From: Accumulibacter sp.
Lineage (GTDB): Bacteria > Pseudomonadota > Gammaproteobacteria > Burkholderiales > Rhodocyclaceae
Direction: 5' to 3'
NCBI RefSeq assembly: GCF_036625195.1
Contig: NZ_JAZKUG010000001.1
Coordinates: forward strand, 4,960,001 to 5,024,000
DNA: 64,000 bases
The notes beneath the pieces were generated by a model. That model was not told the DNA's origin. It saw only the letters and a program-made list of their open reading frames with translations, and did no database searches. The stretch's first letter is position 1. Each line of letters opens with the position of its first letter. Below, piece after piece: positions 10,390 through 20,700 of the stretch. The translations under genes and the position numbers were made by a program.

Positions 10390-10965
10390 ATGAAAGCCTT
10401 GCTGCGCCCTGCCATCTCCCTGTTCGTATTGTTGTCGGTCGTCACCGGTCTCCTCTATCCGATGCTGGTCACCGGCGTGGCGCGGATCGCCTTTCCCGAT
10501 GCCGCCGCCGGCAGCCTGATCATCCGGGATGGGAAGCCGATCGGCTCGGCACTGATCGGCCAGGATTTCAGCGATCCGAAGTACTTCTGGGGCCGCCCGT
10601 CGGCAACGGCGCCGCAGCCCTACAACGCCGCCGCATCATCGGGCTCGAACCAGGGACCCTTGAACCCGGCCCTCGCCGATGCCGTCAAGGCTCGGGTCGC
10701 GGCGCTGCATGCCGCCGACCCGGGCAACCGGCGCCCCGTACCGATCGACCTGGTGACGGCGTCGGCCAGCGGTCTCGACCCGCACATCAGCCCGGCCGCT
10801 GCCGACTACCAGGCCGAGCGCGTCGCCCGTACCCGCCACCTCGAGGTAACGACCGTACGGCAGTTGCTCGCCGAGAATACCGAGGGTCGCGAGTTCGGCG
10901 TCTTCGGCGAAGCGCGCGTCCATGTCCTCAAGCTCAACCTCGCGCTCGACGCACATGCGCGTTGA
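10390..10965 (+). CDS. kdpC: K+-transporting ATPase subunit KdpC
   Basis: A 191-residue protein with one N-terminal membrane helix (about 8-28) and a periplasmic domain. It carries the KdpC signatures GSALIGQ-F-D-KYFWGRPSA, SGSNQGP-NP and VTASASGLDPHISP-AA. The ATG at 10390 follows a gaggag ribosome binding site; an in-frame ATG six codons upstream overlaps the kdpB end and is less likely. The catalytic chaperone of the Kdp complex. Confidence 0.97.
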   Translation: MKALLRPAISLFVLLSVVTGLLYPMLVTGVARIAFPDAAAGSLIIRDGKPIGSALIGQDFSDPKYFWGRPSATAPQPYNAAASSGSNQGPLNPALADAVKARVAALHAADPGNRRPVPIDLVTASASGLDPHISPAAADYQAERVARTRHLEVTTVRQLLAENTEGREFGVFGEARVHVLKLNLALDAHAR

Positions 10966-10980
10966 GCGGGCACAACCCGT

Positions 10981-13716
10981 ATGGCGCCGCAGCTCGGACG
11001 GGAAATGAAGGACGGCCGCCCCGATCCCGACCTGATCCTCGACCGGATCAAGGACGAGGAGATGCGCGCCGCCCGCGGCAAGCTGAAGATTTTCTTCGGC
11101 GCCTCGGCGGGTGTCGGCAAGACCTACGCCATGCTGTCGGCCGCGCGCCAGCAGGCCGAGCAAGGCACGGACGTCGTCATCGGTGTCGTCGAAACCCACG
11201 GCCGCAAGGAGACGGAAGCCTTGCTGACGGGACTGGAGCGTCTGCCGCTGAAGGCGGCGGCCTACCGTGACCGGGTGCTGCCGGAGTTCGACATCGACGG
11301 AGCGCTGGCGCGCAAGCCCGCCCTTCTCCTGGTCGACGAACTCGCCCATTCCAACGTGCCGGGTTCGCGCCACGCCAAACGCTGGCAGGATGTCGAGGAA
11401 CTGCAGTCGTCCGGTATCGACGTCTATTCGACCGTCAACGTGCAGCACCTGGAGACCCTCAATGACGTGGTCGGTGGCATTACCGGCATCCGGGTCTGGG
11501 AGACCGTTCCGGACCATGTCTTCGATGCCGCCGATGAAGTCGTTCTCGTCGACCTGACGCCGGACGAACTGCTGCAGCGCCTCAAGGAAGGCAAGGTCTA
11601 TCTGCCGCAGCAGGCCGAGCGCGCGATCCAGAATTTCTTCCGCAAGGGCAACCTGATCGCGCTGCGTGAACTCGCACTGCGCCGCACCGCCGACCGCGTT
11701 GACAGCGAAATGATCCAGTATCGGCGTGACCGATCGGTCACCCGCGCCTGGCACACCAGTGAATCGCTGCTGGCCTGCATCGGCCCGGGAGATGGCAGTG
11801 ACCGAATCATCCGCAGCGCCGCCCGCATTGCCGCCAAGCTCGACGTGCCGTGGCACGTGATCTACGTCGAGACGCCGAAACTGCGACATCTCTCGGACAA
11901 GCGGCGCTTGCAGATCCTCAGGAGTCTCAAGCTGGCACAGGAGATGGGGGCAGAAACGGCCAGCCTGCCAGGCAGCGACCCGATCGCGACCATCATCGAC
12001 TATGCGCGCGACCACAACCTGTCGAAGGTCCTTGTCGGCCGCGACCAGGCGCAGGCTTGGCGGCCCTGGAAGCGGTCATTCGCTGACCGTGTCGGCAAGC
12101 TTGCACCCGATCTCGACATCATCCAGGTCGCAGGCGCGGAAACGCCGGCCGACAGGCGGCAGGAGGAGAAGCCAAGCGGCGAGTCGCTGCTCGACCGGTT
12201 GCACGCCCCCTGGCAGTCTTTCGCGATGAGCTCGGTCTTCTGTGCGCTGGTGACGCTCATTGCGATGCCACTGCACACGGTGTTCGACCGCGCCAACATC
12301 GCCATGCTCTTCCTGATGGCGGTCGTTCTCTCGGCAGTTCGCTACGGTCTCGGCCCGGCAGTCGCGGCGGCCTTCCTCAATGTGGCAGCCTTCGATTTCT
12401 TCTTCGTGCCGCCGCGATTCTCCTTCGCCGTCGGCGACGTCCAATACCTGATGACTTTCGCCGTCATGCTGGCCGTCGGCCTGGTCACCGCCAAGCTGAC
12501 CGCGGACCTCAAGTTCCAGGCCCGCGTCGCCAGCCGCCGCGAACAGCGGGTCAGGGCACTCTATGAGATGTCGCGCGATCTTTCGGGCGCGCTGATGCCG
12601 GAGCAGATCGCCGAAATCAGCCAGCGTTTCGCCGCGACCGGATTCGGCGCCCGCGCCGCCATCATGCTCGCCGACGAGCGAGACCGGCTGCACGAACCGA
12701 TTCAGGTGCCCGGTGGCGTGCCCGCGGTCGACGTGGGCATCAGCCAGTGGGCCTTCGACCACAGTGCGGAAGCCGGTTGGGGCACCGACACCCTCGCCGG
12801 CAGTCCACTTCTCTATGTTCCGCTCAAGGCGCCGATGCGCACGCGCGGCGTGCTGGTTCTGGAGCCGAAGCACTCGCGGCGGCTGATGGCCCCGGAGCAG
12901 CGTCGCCTCCTCGATACCTTCGCCCGGCTGGTCGCCATTTCCCTCGAACGGGTCCATTACGTCGATGTGGCGCGGGCGACCACGGTGCAGATGGAGTCGG
13001 AGCGCCTGCGCAATTCACTGCTGTCAGCCATCTCGCATGACCTGCGCACACCGCTCGCGGCGCTGGTCGGCCTGGCCGACTCGATGTCCATGACGCAGCC
13101 GCCGCCGACGGGAGAGCAATGCGACATCGCGGCGTCGATGCGCGACGAGGCGCTGCGCATGAATTCCCTGGTCAACAACCTGCTCGACATGGCTCGCCTG
13201 CAAGCCGGTGCAGTCAAGCTCAATCGACAGTGGCAACCACTGGAGGAAGTGGTCGGCAGCGCCATCAAGGCCATGCGATCGACGATGGCTGGCCATCGTG
13301 TTGGCGTCAACCTGCCGGACGGACTACCCTTGCTGGAATTTGACGCCGTACTGGTCGAACGGGTGCTGTGCAACCTCCTGGAGAACGCCGTCAACTACAC
13401 ACCCGCCGGAAGCATGATCGAGATCGGCGCCGCGCCGGGCGCGCGCGATCAGGTGGACATCTGGGTCGAGGATGACGGACCCGGGCTGCCGGCTGGGAAG
13501 GAGGAACTCATCTTCAGCAAGTTCGAGCGCGGCCAGAAGGAAAGTGCGACATCGGGAGTGGGTCTGGGGCTGGCGATCTGCCGCGCCATTGTCACGGCGC
13601 ACGGTGGCACCATTCGGGCAGAGAACCGCCGCGGTGGCGGAGCGCGCTTCGTGTTCTCCTTGCCGCGAGGCCAACCGCCTTCACTGGATGGCGCTGAGGA
13701 GGATAGCCTGCAGTGA
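10981..13716 (+). CDS. kdpD: Osmosensitive K+ channel sensor histidine kinase KdpD
   Basis: A 911-residue protein. The N-terminal KdpD domain has Walker A GASAGVGKT (about residues 40-48) and the LVDELAHSNVPGSRH segment. It is followed by a universal-stress-like domain (about 250-370), a DUF4118 four-helix membrane region (about 413-506), a GAF-like domain, HisKA with SAISHDLRTPL (phospho-acceptor His686) and HATPase_c (GVGLGLAICRAI). An in-frame ATG at 11005 is an alternative start. KdpD senses K+ limitation and phosphorylates KdpE. The gene overlaps kdpE by 4 bases (GTGA). Confidence 0.97.
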   Translation: MAPQLGREMKDGRPDPDLILDRIKDEEMRAARGKLKIFFGASAGVGKTYAMLSAARQQAEQGTDVVIGVVETHGRKETEALLTGLERLPLKAAAYRDRVLPEFDIDGALARKPALLLVDELAHSNVPGSRHAKRWQDVEELQSSGIDVYSTVNVQHLETLNDVVGGITGIRVWETVPDHVFDAADEVVLVDLTPDELLQRLKEGKVYLPQQAERAIQNFFRKGNLIALRELALRRTADRVDSEMIQYRRDRSVTRAWHTSESLLACIGPGDGSDRIIRSAARIAAKLDVPWHVIYVETPKLRHLSDKRRLQILRSLKLAQEMGAETASLPGSDPIATIIDYARDHNLSKVLVGRDQAQAWRPWKRSFADRVGKLAPDLDIIQVAGAETPADRRQEEKPSGESLLDRLHAPWQSFAMSSVFCALVTLIAMPLHTVFDRANIAMLFLMAVVLSAVRYGLGPAVAAAFLNVAAFDFFFVPPRFSFAVGDVQYLMTFAVMLAVGLVTAKLTADLKFQARVASRREQRVRALYEMSRDLSGALMPEQIAEISQRFAATGFGARAAIMLADERDRLHEPIQVPGGVPAVDVGISQWAFDHSAEAGWGTDTLAGSPLLYVPLKAPMRTRGVLVLEPKHSRRLMAPEQRRLLDTFARLVAISLERVHYVDVARATTVQMESERLRNSLLSAISHDLRTPLAALVGLADSMSMTQPPPTGEQCDIAASMRDEALRMNSLVNNLLDMARLQAGAVKLNRQWQPLEEVVGSAIKAMRSTMAGHRVGVNLPDGLPLLEFDAVLVERVLCNLLENAVNYTPAGSMIEIGAAPGARDQVDIWVEDDGPGLPAGKEELIFSKFERGQKESATSGVGLGLAICRAIVTAHGGTIRAENRRGGGARFVFSLPRGQPPSLDGAEEDSLQ

Positions 13717-14408
13717 GCGACTCGCTCCCCGTCGTTCTCATCATCGAGGACGAGCCCAACATCCGGCGCTTCGTCAGGATGTCGCTGGAAGCAGAAGGCT
13801 GCCAGGTCTACGAGACCGACTCCATGCAGCGCGGCCTGATCGCGGCCGGCACCCGCCGACCGGACATGGTGGTGCTCGACCTTGGCCTGCCTGACGGCGA
13901 CGGCGTGGATTTCATCCGCGACCTGCGCACCTGGTCCGATGTCCCCATCATCGTGCTGTCGGCACGGACGACCGAAACCGACAAGGTGGGCGCTCTGGAC
14001 GCGGGCGCCGACGACTATCTGACGAAGCCATTCGGGGCAGCGGAACTGCTGGCTCGCGTTCGTGCCCAGTTGCGACGCCGGTCCAGTGCCGGCGGCCACG
14101 GATCGACGGTTTGTGAATTCGGCAAGCTGCGGGTCGATCTCGGCAAGCGACGGGTCGAGCGAGCGGGCGAGCACCTGCACCTGACACCCATCGAGTATCG
14201 CCTGCTCGCCTTCCTGGTCACCCATCCGGACAGTGTTCTGACCCATCGACAACTGCTCAAGGCGGTGTGGGGGCCATCCCATGCCGAAGACAGCCATTAC
14301 ATCCGGGTCTATATGGGGCTGCTGCGCAAGAAGATCGAAGACGACCCGTCGCAGCCAAGACACATCATCACGGAAGCGGGCGTCGGCTACCGTTTCGTTG
14401 CCGCATGA
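13713..14408 (+). CDS. kdpE: Response regulator KdpE
   Basis: A 231-residue OmpR/PhoB-type regulator with a GTG start overlapping the kdpD stop. The receiver domain has the acidic pair ED (IIEDEPN), phospho-acceptor Asp56 (VVLDLGLPDGDG) and Lys in DDYLTKPFG. The C-terminal winged helix has LTPIEYRLL, HRQLLKAVWG and YIRVYMGLLRKKIE-DP, typical of KdpE. It should activate the kdp promoter, where a candidate box is seen at 6203-6227. Confidence 0.96.
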   Translation: MSDSLPVVLIIEDEPNIRRFVRMSLEAEGCQVYETDSMQRGLIAAGTRRPDMVVLDLGLPDGDGVDFIRDLRTWSDVPIIVLSARTTETDKVGALDAGADDYLTKPFGAAELLARVRAQLRRRSSAGGHGSTVCEFGKLRVDLGKRRVERAGEHLHLTPIEYRLLAFLVTHPDSVLTHRQLLKAVWGPSHAEDSHYIRVYMGLLRKKIEDDPSQPRHIITEAGVGYRFVAA

Positions 14409-14619
14409 AGTGCCGATGCGTTTGTGACACGCCAAGGCAATGAGTGCGGCTGCGCGGTCGCGTATCCAGTGCATGGGCAAGCGCGCTATGGCAACATGAC
14501 GTGTGGTGCTGCCATGCAGCGGGAACGCACACACCGCCGCAGCGGGTCCTGTCGGCGACCGGCATGGGATCGGTCTGCCAGATGGCAAGCGCCCATTCTC
14601 GAACAGCAGGGAGTCGGCA

Positions 14620-15354
14620 ATGCAGAAACTGGTCCTCGCGCTTTCTCTGGCACTCCATGCCTCGGCGCTCCCGCATGCAGCGCCCTCGCCTGTCGGGCCT
14701 GAAGGTGTCCCGGTCAAGGAGTACCCATGGCAGGCGCTGCCGGGCGAGACCAACGAAGCGCTGGAACGCAAGGGTGAACGCAAGCGCGGCGAGCGGCTCT
14801 ATGCGCTGTGCCGCAGTTGCCACCTGGCATCGGCAGGCGGGAGTCCCGACGGCGCCGTTCCCCGACTCGCGGGCCAGCACAGCAGCGTGCTGATCAAGCA
14901 GATGGCCGACATCCGCAGCGGTGTGCGGCACAACTCGACGATGTACCCCTTTGCCGCCGTACTGGCCGATCCGCAGGATCTCGCCGATCTCGCCGCCTAT
15001 CTCGAAGGGCTGTGCATCCAGGCCGGCGACGGCCGTTACGGCGCTGCCGACGCCGAGCAGCAAGTGGCGGCCGGCAGGGCACTTTACGACAAGGCCTGCA
15101 GGACTTGCCACGGGCCGAACGGAGAAGGTTCGCGCCACAAGGGCTATCCGATGCTGGCGGGGCAGCACCACCGCTACCTGCTGCGCCAGATGACGGAAAT
15201 CCGCGACGGCAGACGTTCCGGCGCCCACAGCGAAATGGTCCGGATCATCGGCAGCTACAGTGACGATGAACTGCTCGCGGTCGCCGCCTACCAGTCGAGC
15301 CTGGTGCTGCCCGGAAAGGCGTGCGCCGTCAAGCGGCCAAGCCGCAAACAATAG
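14620..15354 (+). CDS. Periplasmic diheme cytochrome c (c4-like)
   Basis: A 244-residue protein. The ATG at 14620, preceded by caggga, starts a signal peptide (LVLALSLALHASALPHAA). Two heme c motifs are present, CRSCH (near residue 64) and CRTCH (near residue 162), each followed by an RLAGQH or MLAGQHHRYLL-QM block. These blocks supply distal Met ligands and are characteristic of the cytochrome c4/c-553 family. It probably carries electrons to a terminal oxidase or from a dehydrogenase. The gene is isolated between kdpE and a signalling cluster. Confidence 0.88.
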   Translation: MQKLVLALSLALHASALPHAAPSPVGPEGVPVKEYPWQALPGETNEALERKGERKRGERLYALCRSCHLASAGGSPDGAVPRLAGQHSSVLIKQMADIRSGVRHNSTMYPFAAVLADPQDLADLAAYLEGLCIQAGDGRYGAADAEQQVAAGRALYDKACRTCHGPNGEGSRHKGYPMLAGQHHRYLLRQMTEIRDGRRSGAHSEMVRIIGSYSDDELLAVAAYQSSLVLPGKACAVKRPSRKQ

Positions 15355-15723
15355 GCCCGCGACGAATGGCGTTCGGCCGCCAGGCACCCCGGCAAGATGC
15401 AGCGGATGGGCCAGCCTGGGCGGCTTTTCGACCAGGGCAGCGCACGTGCCGCCAGCGCCGCGTCCACCTGCCGACCGGTCATCCGGAGCGGGCAACGCCG
15501 CACCGTGCAAGCCTCCGATTGACCGCGGTTGACGCGGAACCTATACTCAGGCCGACCTCGCCAAGACTGCTGACTTTTGTCGACCCATTGCCTGTGATCG
15601 CGCTTGCCAATCGATCCCGCTTGCACCCATGTCGTTGATCCAGAGGAGGGCCCAGGCGCGGCCCTGTGGGACGTGCCACTCGGCCTTGCAGCTTCGTGAT
15701 CCCCATCAGCCAGGACGCCAGCC
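15355..15723. other. Intergenic leader region, no gene seen
   Basis: About 370 bp without a supported gene. It contains the sigma70-like promoter listed at 15519-15547, which would leave an untranslated leader of roughly 170 bases before the HD-GYP gene. Confidence 0.5.
15519..15547 (+). promoter_or_regulatory. Sigma70-like promoter for the HD-GYP signalling genes
   Basis: TTGACC at 15519-15524 and TATACT at 15542-15547 are separated by exactly 17 bases. The element points at the REC-HD-GYP gene starting at 15724. It is a good consensus match in a GC-rich background and so unlikely to be chance, but it is unsupported by other data. Confidence 0.6.
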
Positions 15724-16782
15724 GTGAAACTCACTGCCGTGATCATCGACGATTCAGAAATCAACCTGTTGCTCTTCAAGCATCTCGTGACGCGCAACGA
15801 AGACATCGAGCCCCGCTGTTTCAGCTCCTCGGCGGCCGGCCTCGAATGGTGCCAGGAACACGGCGCCGATATCGTCGTCGTCGATTACATGATGCCTGCC
15901 CCTGACGGCATCGAGTTCGTCCGTCGCTTCCGCGAGATTCCGGGAATGGGCGAAGTCCCGGTAGTCATGGTGACTGCGAACAATCTCGTCGAGACTCGCT
16001 ACAATGCCTTGATGGCGGGCGCAACCGATTTCCTGACGAAGCCAGTTGACAGGCACGAGTTCACTGCGCGAATGAAGAACATGGCCGCCTTGCGGCGCGG
16101 CCAGAAGCTGCTCGCGGATCGTGCGGCACTGCTGGCCGTGGAAGTCGCCGCGGCCACCCGAACGATCGCCGAGCGCGAGCGCGAAACGATCTTCTGTCTG
16201 GCCAGGGCCGCAGAATACCGCGATCCGGAAACCGGCGGAGACATCATGCGCATGGCCCATTATTCGCGCCTCATTGCCTCGCGGCTGGGCTTGCCTGAGG
16301 AAGAGCAGCAGCTGATCTTCGAAGCCGCGCCGATGCATGACGTGGGCAAGGTCGGGACGCGCGACGAGATCCTGCTCAAGCCTGGTCGTTTGACGACCGA
16401 CGAGTTCGCCATCATGAAGCAGCATGCGAGCATCGGCCACGACATCCTCGGCGACAGCAGTTCGCCCATACTGCGGACGGCTGCGATAATTGCCGGCACC
16501 CATCACGAAAAATACGACGGCAGCGGTTATCCGAACGGCCTGACTGGTGAGGAGATTCCACTTTACGGGCGAATCGTCGCAGTAGCGGATGTCTTTGACG
16601 CCCTCACCTCGAGTCGCCCATACAAGAAGGCCTGGGACGTCGACCGCGCCGCCGACTATCTGCGGGAAAAGTCCGGTTCTCACTTCGACCCGGCATGCGT
16701 GGCGGTGTTTCTTGATGCCTGGGAGAAAGTTCTCGACATCCGCGCGCGTTATGGCGACACGGATGACGAGCAGCACGAATGA
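15724..16782 (+). CDS. REC-HD-GYP response regulator (RpfG-like c-di-GMP phosphodiesterase)
   Basis: A 352-residue protein starting at GTG. The receiver domain (about 1-125) has the acidic pair IIDDSE, Asp54 (VVVDYMMP) and Lys in FLTKPVD. The HD-GYP domain (about 145-345) has metal-binding HDVGK (His205-Asp206) and HHEKYDGSGYPNGL. Proteins of this architecture hydrolyse cyclic di-GMP upon phosphorylation. All catalytic residues are present. The next two genes encode a periplasmic binding protein and a hybrid kinase, so the three may form one pathway from ligand to c-di-GMP. A close architectural relative lies at 62538-63689. Confidence 0.93.
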   Translation: MKLTAVIIDDSEINLLLFKHLVTRNEDIEPRCFSSSAAGLEWCQEHGADIVVVDYMMPAPDGIEFVRRFREIPGMGEVPVVMVTANNLVETRYNALMAGATDFLTKPVDRHEFTARMKNMAALRRGQKLLADRAALLAVEVAAATRTIAERERETIFCLARAAEYRDPETGGDIMRMAHYSRLIASRLGLPEEEQQLIFEAAPMHDVGKVGTRDEILLKPGRLTTDEFAIMKQHASIGHDILGDSSSPILRTAAIIAGTHHEKYDGSGYPNGLTGEEIPLYGRIVAVADVFDALTSSRPYKKAWDVDRAADYLREKSGSHFDPACVAVFLDAWEKVLDIRARYGDTDDEQHE

Positions 16783-16837
16783 CAGACGTTTCCTGACTTC
16801 ACCTACTTCACCAACTTCTCCCACTGGAGATCCGACC

Positions 16838-17731
16838 ATGACCATGCCCAGGATGTTGTTCAGTATCCTCCTGATCTTCTTCACCAGTCTTTTCGTCGGC
16901 AATTCCGTAGCGGCCGACCTCAAGGAGATCCAGGCACGCGGCGAGCTTCGTCATCTGGGCATCCGCTACGCCAACTTCGTGACCGGTGATGGTGATGGCT
17001 TCGACGTGGATCTGGTGAAGGGTTTTGCCAAACACATCGGTGTCCGCTATCAACTCGTTTACACCGACTTCTACAACGTCATCCGCGACCTGCTGGGCAA
17101 GAATGTCGTGCGCAAGGGCGAGGAAGTGACACTGGAGGGCGACTTCCCGGTCAGGGGAGACATCATCGCGACCGGATTCACCGTGCTGCCGTGGCGTGAA
17201 AGGGTTCTTCTCTATTCCGAACCCACTTTCCCGTCGCAGGTCCTGCTCGTTGCCCGCGCCGACTCCCCCCAGTCGCCGATCAAGGGCAGCAGCAACCTCA
17301 CCAGGGACATCCAGGAGACCAAGGCAATGATCGGCAAGAAGAGCCTTCTGGTCATGGAGCGAACCTGTCTCGATCCGGCAAACTATGGACTCAAGGGAGT
17401 GGGCCTCGACTTGCGGACCTATACCAGGAGCACCAATCTCAATGAAATGGTGCCGGCGTTGCTGAACAAGGACGCGGAATTGACCTTGCTGGACGTCCCG
17501 GACGCGATCCTCGACCTGCAGAAGTGGGCCGGCAGGATCAAGGTCCTCGGGCCGATATCGGAGGAACAGGACCTGGCTGCCGCTTTCCCCAAGTCCGCGC
17601 CGGAACTGCGCGCCGCTTTCAACGACTATCTCAGGAAGATCAAGGCCGACGGCACCTACGACCAGCTGGTCAACAAGTACTATCCAGGAATCAGAAGGTA
17701 TTTCCCGGACTTTTTCGCCAGGAAGGGTTGA
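16838..17731 (+). CDS. Periplasmic amino-acid-type binding protein (SBP_bac_3-like)
   Basis: A 297-residue protein. The ATG at 16838 follows ggaga and begins a signal peptide cleaved near residue 26 (NSVA-ADL). The body has the pattern of bacterial extracellular solute-binding family 3: GELRHLGIRYANF near the N-terminus, DGFDVDLVKGFAKH, ATGFTVLPWRERVLLYSEP and a C-terminal FNDYLRKIKADGTYDQLVNKYY. No transporter subunits are adjacent. It lies 18 bases before a hybrid sensor kinase, so a sensory role (ligand presentation) is more likely than transport. Inference from context. Confidence 0.8.
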   Translation: MTMPRMLFSILLIFFTSLFVGNSVAADLKEIQARGELRHLGIRYANFVTGDGDGFDVDLVKGFAKHIGVRYQLVYTDFYNVIRDLLGKNVVRKGEEVTLEGDFPVRGDIIATGFTVLPWRERVLLYSEPTFPSQVLLVARADSPQSPIKGSSNLTRDIQETKAMIGKKSLLVMERTCLDPANYGLKGVGLDLRTYTRSTNLNEMVPALLNKDAELTLLDVPDAILDLQKWAGRIKVLGPISEEQDLAAAFPKSAPELRAAFNDYLRKIKADGTYDQLVNKYYPGIRRYFPDFFARKG

Positions 17732-17749
17732 GGGTCCCGGTCACGAATC

Positions 17750-20700
17750 GTGCTGCAACGACTTCGCGCGCGCTGGCCACTGCTGGTTGCAGTCGTCTTC
17801 TGCGGCTATTCCTGGTTGCTCCTGTGGGAGGCGTTCAATTCGCAGGACCAACTGCGGGCGGCGGCCGATGTGCGCATCGTCGCCGACAGCAACCGGCGAG
17901 CCGCGGCTCTTGCCGACTTTGCCGCCGATCGGCTGAGCGGTGCCGCCGAGCTTGCCGACGTCCCCGAAATCCACAACTTCCTGGCCAACAGAGCCCTCGG
18001 GATGTCGCTGAAGTACGGGCTCAGCGCCAACCTGGACGCGATCGAGGTCCGTTTCCGGCGGCAGATGGAAAAGAGGCTTCGTGGTGAGCCGATCTACAAT
18101 CGCGTCCTCTTTGTCGACGACGCCGGCGAGATTCTCGTCGACGTCGCGCTGACGCCCGGTGGCGCAGCGATCTCCCTCGCGGATGCCGCGCACGCCGCGA
18201 AGCTGTTCATCGATGCCGATGCCCGGCGGATCATCGCCGCGGCGCCAGTCCGCTACAAGGACGCCGTGGCCGGCACCGTGGTCACCATGGGCGACCTCGG
18301 GCAGCTCTCACGCTACCTGCTTGCATTGTCGGCGGGGAAGGAATACCAGGAACTGCTGATCACCGACGACGCTGTCGAACTCAAGTTCCCGGGACAGCAC
18401 GCGACACTCGGCAGGAGCGTCGCCTGGAACCTGGTCCAACTCCCCGAGAACCAGATCACACGGATTCCTTCCGACCTCCTTGCGGCAGGATCAGACGCTG
18501 CCGCTGCAGACGACCAGGAACTGCTTGCCGTCAGGACCCCGGTTGCCGGCATGCCCTTGTCACTGCTGACCCTGTTCTCGGGCGAATACCTGTACGGCCA
18601 CCTCACCTCGCGGCTTTTCCTCTATTTCGCGAGCGCATTCCCCTTGCTCGTACTGTTCGCTGCGATCATGTATGACCGCATGCGGCAACGTGCCGAAAGG
18701 CTGCAGGAAGATGTGCTTGAATCGGGTCTGCGCCGGACCGCCCTGCAGGAACTGAACGCCTCGCTCTCCGACGAAATCGAACGCCGCGAACTGAGCGAGC
18801 GGCAACTGCGCGAGAAGAGCCGGGAGTTGGAGCAGATGGCGGACGACCTCAGGCGCAGTGTGGCCCGTGCCGAGGATGCCAATCGCGCCAAGTCGGATTT
18901 CCTCGCCAGCATGAGTCATGAGATCAGGACGCCCATGAACGGGGTCATCGGCATGACCGAATTGGCGCTCGACACCGACCTCACCGGCGAGCAGCGCGAA
19001 TACCTCAACATCGTCAAGTCTTCCGCCGCGGGCTTGCTGACGATCATCAACGACATCCTGGATTTCTCCAAGATCGAGGCGGGAAAACTGAGCGTCGAAG
19101 TGATTCCCTTCGATCTGAGCGCATTGATCGGCGACCTGCTGAAGCCGATTGCGCTCGCCGCCGAAGCGAAGCAGCTGGAGCTGCTGAGTGACTGCGACCC
19201 CGCCGTTCCGCGCCATCTGCTGGGCGATCCCGGGCGACTGCGGCAAGTGCTGATCAACCTTCTGAACAACGCCGTGAAATTCACCGAGAAGGGGGAGATC
19301 GTTCTCCTGGTCGAAGTGGAGCGCATGGCGGCCGACCGTCCCTGGATCCATTTCAGCGTACGCGACTCCGGCATCGGCATCCCGTTGGAAAAGCAGGAAG
19401 CCATCTTCGCGGCATTCACCCAGCAGGACAGCTCGACCACCCGCAACTATGGTGGCACCGGACTGGGCCTGACCATCTCGAGCCGCCTGGTCGCGTTGAT
19501 GGGCGGGCACATCTGGGTCGACAGTGAGGTGGGGAAAGGCAGCACCTTCCATGCCGTCGTTCCATTCGGCATCGCGCCAGGCAGCGCGACCACTCCGGCA
19601 CGGGTCGACGCGTGCGGCAAGCGCGCATTGATCGTGGACGACAATCGGGTGAATCGCCGCATCCTGGCCCGCCATCTGACGCTCTGGGGAATGGATGTCG
19701 TCGAAGCGCCGGACGGACCGACGGCGCTCGCAATGCATGCCGCGAGCGTTGCAGAAGACAGGCCGTTCGACGTCGTTCTGCTCGACTGCCACATGCCGGG
19801 AATGGACGGCTTCGAGGTCGCCAGTCGGCTCTCGCAAGCGAAGACCGCTGCCAGCCCCCTGCTGATGATGTTGTCGTCGGGCGGCGCGCGCGGCGACGCC
19901 AGCCGCTGTTGCCAGGTTGGCATTGGCGCTTACCTGAGCAAGCCGGTCGGTCCCGAGGAGCTGAAAACGTCGATCATGGCGTTGCTCGGTTTGTCGCAGG
20001 CGCCGCGCGTTCCCGGACAATTGATCACGCGGCATTCACTGCGCGAGCATGCCGGGGCACTGAGAATCCTGGTTGCCGAGGACAACGCGATCAATCAGAA
20101 GCTGATGGTCGAGCTTCTCGGCAGTTGGGGGCACCTGGTGACGCTTGCCGCCAACGGTCGCGAAGCCATCGAACTGTGGGCCCGTGATCGATTCGACATC
20201 GTCCTCATGGACATGCAGATGCCCGAAATCGATGGATTTTCAGCCACCCGCGAGATTCGTGCTCGCGAACAGGGCAGCCCGCAGCGCCGCACGCCAATCT
20301 ATGCGCTCAGCGCTGCCGTGCTCCCCGATGACCGGGAAAGAGGATTCGCATCCGGGGTGGACGGCTACCTGAGCAAGCCACTGCAAAGGGAGGAGTTGCA
20401 GGATGTCCTGGCCGGTTTGCGGCGCGGGCACGCCGTCGAGCTGTCGACGAGCTACCGTGCCGGCCTCGCGCAGGCGGACGCAGAAGTCGTCGACATCATC
20501 GGCCACGCATTCCTGGCACAGGCACCCAACGAGATGGCTGCGTTGCGTGCCGCCGCAATGGCCACCGACTGGGCAGAACTGCGGCGGCTGGCGCACGGCT
20601 TGAAGGGCCTGGTTGCCCATTTCAATGCCGAACGCCTCGTCATGCAACTCACCCTGGTCGAGGAGCAGCCGCCCGAAGGCACGATCGACGCGATGTTGTC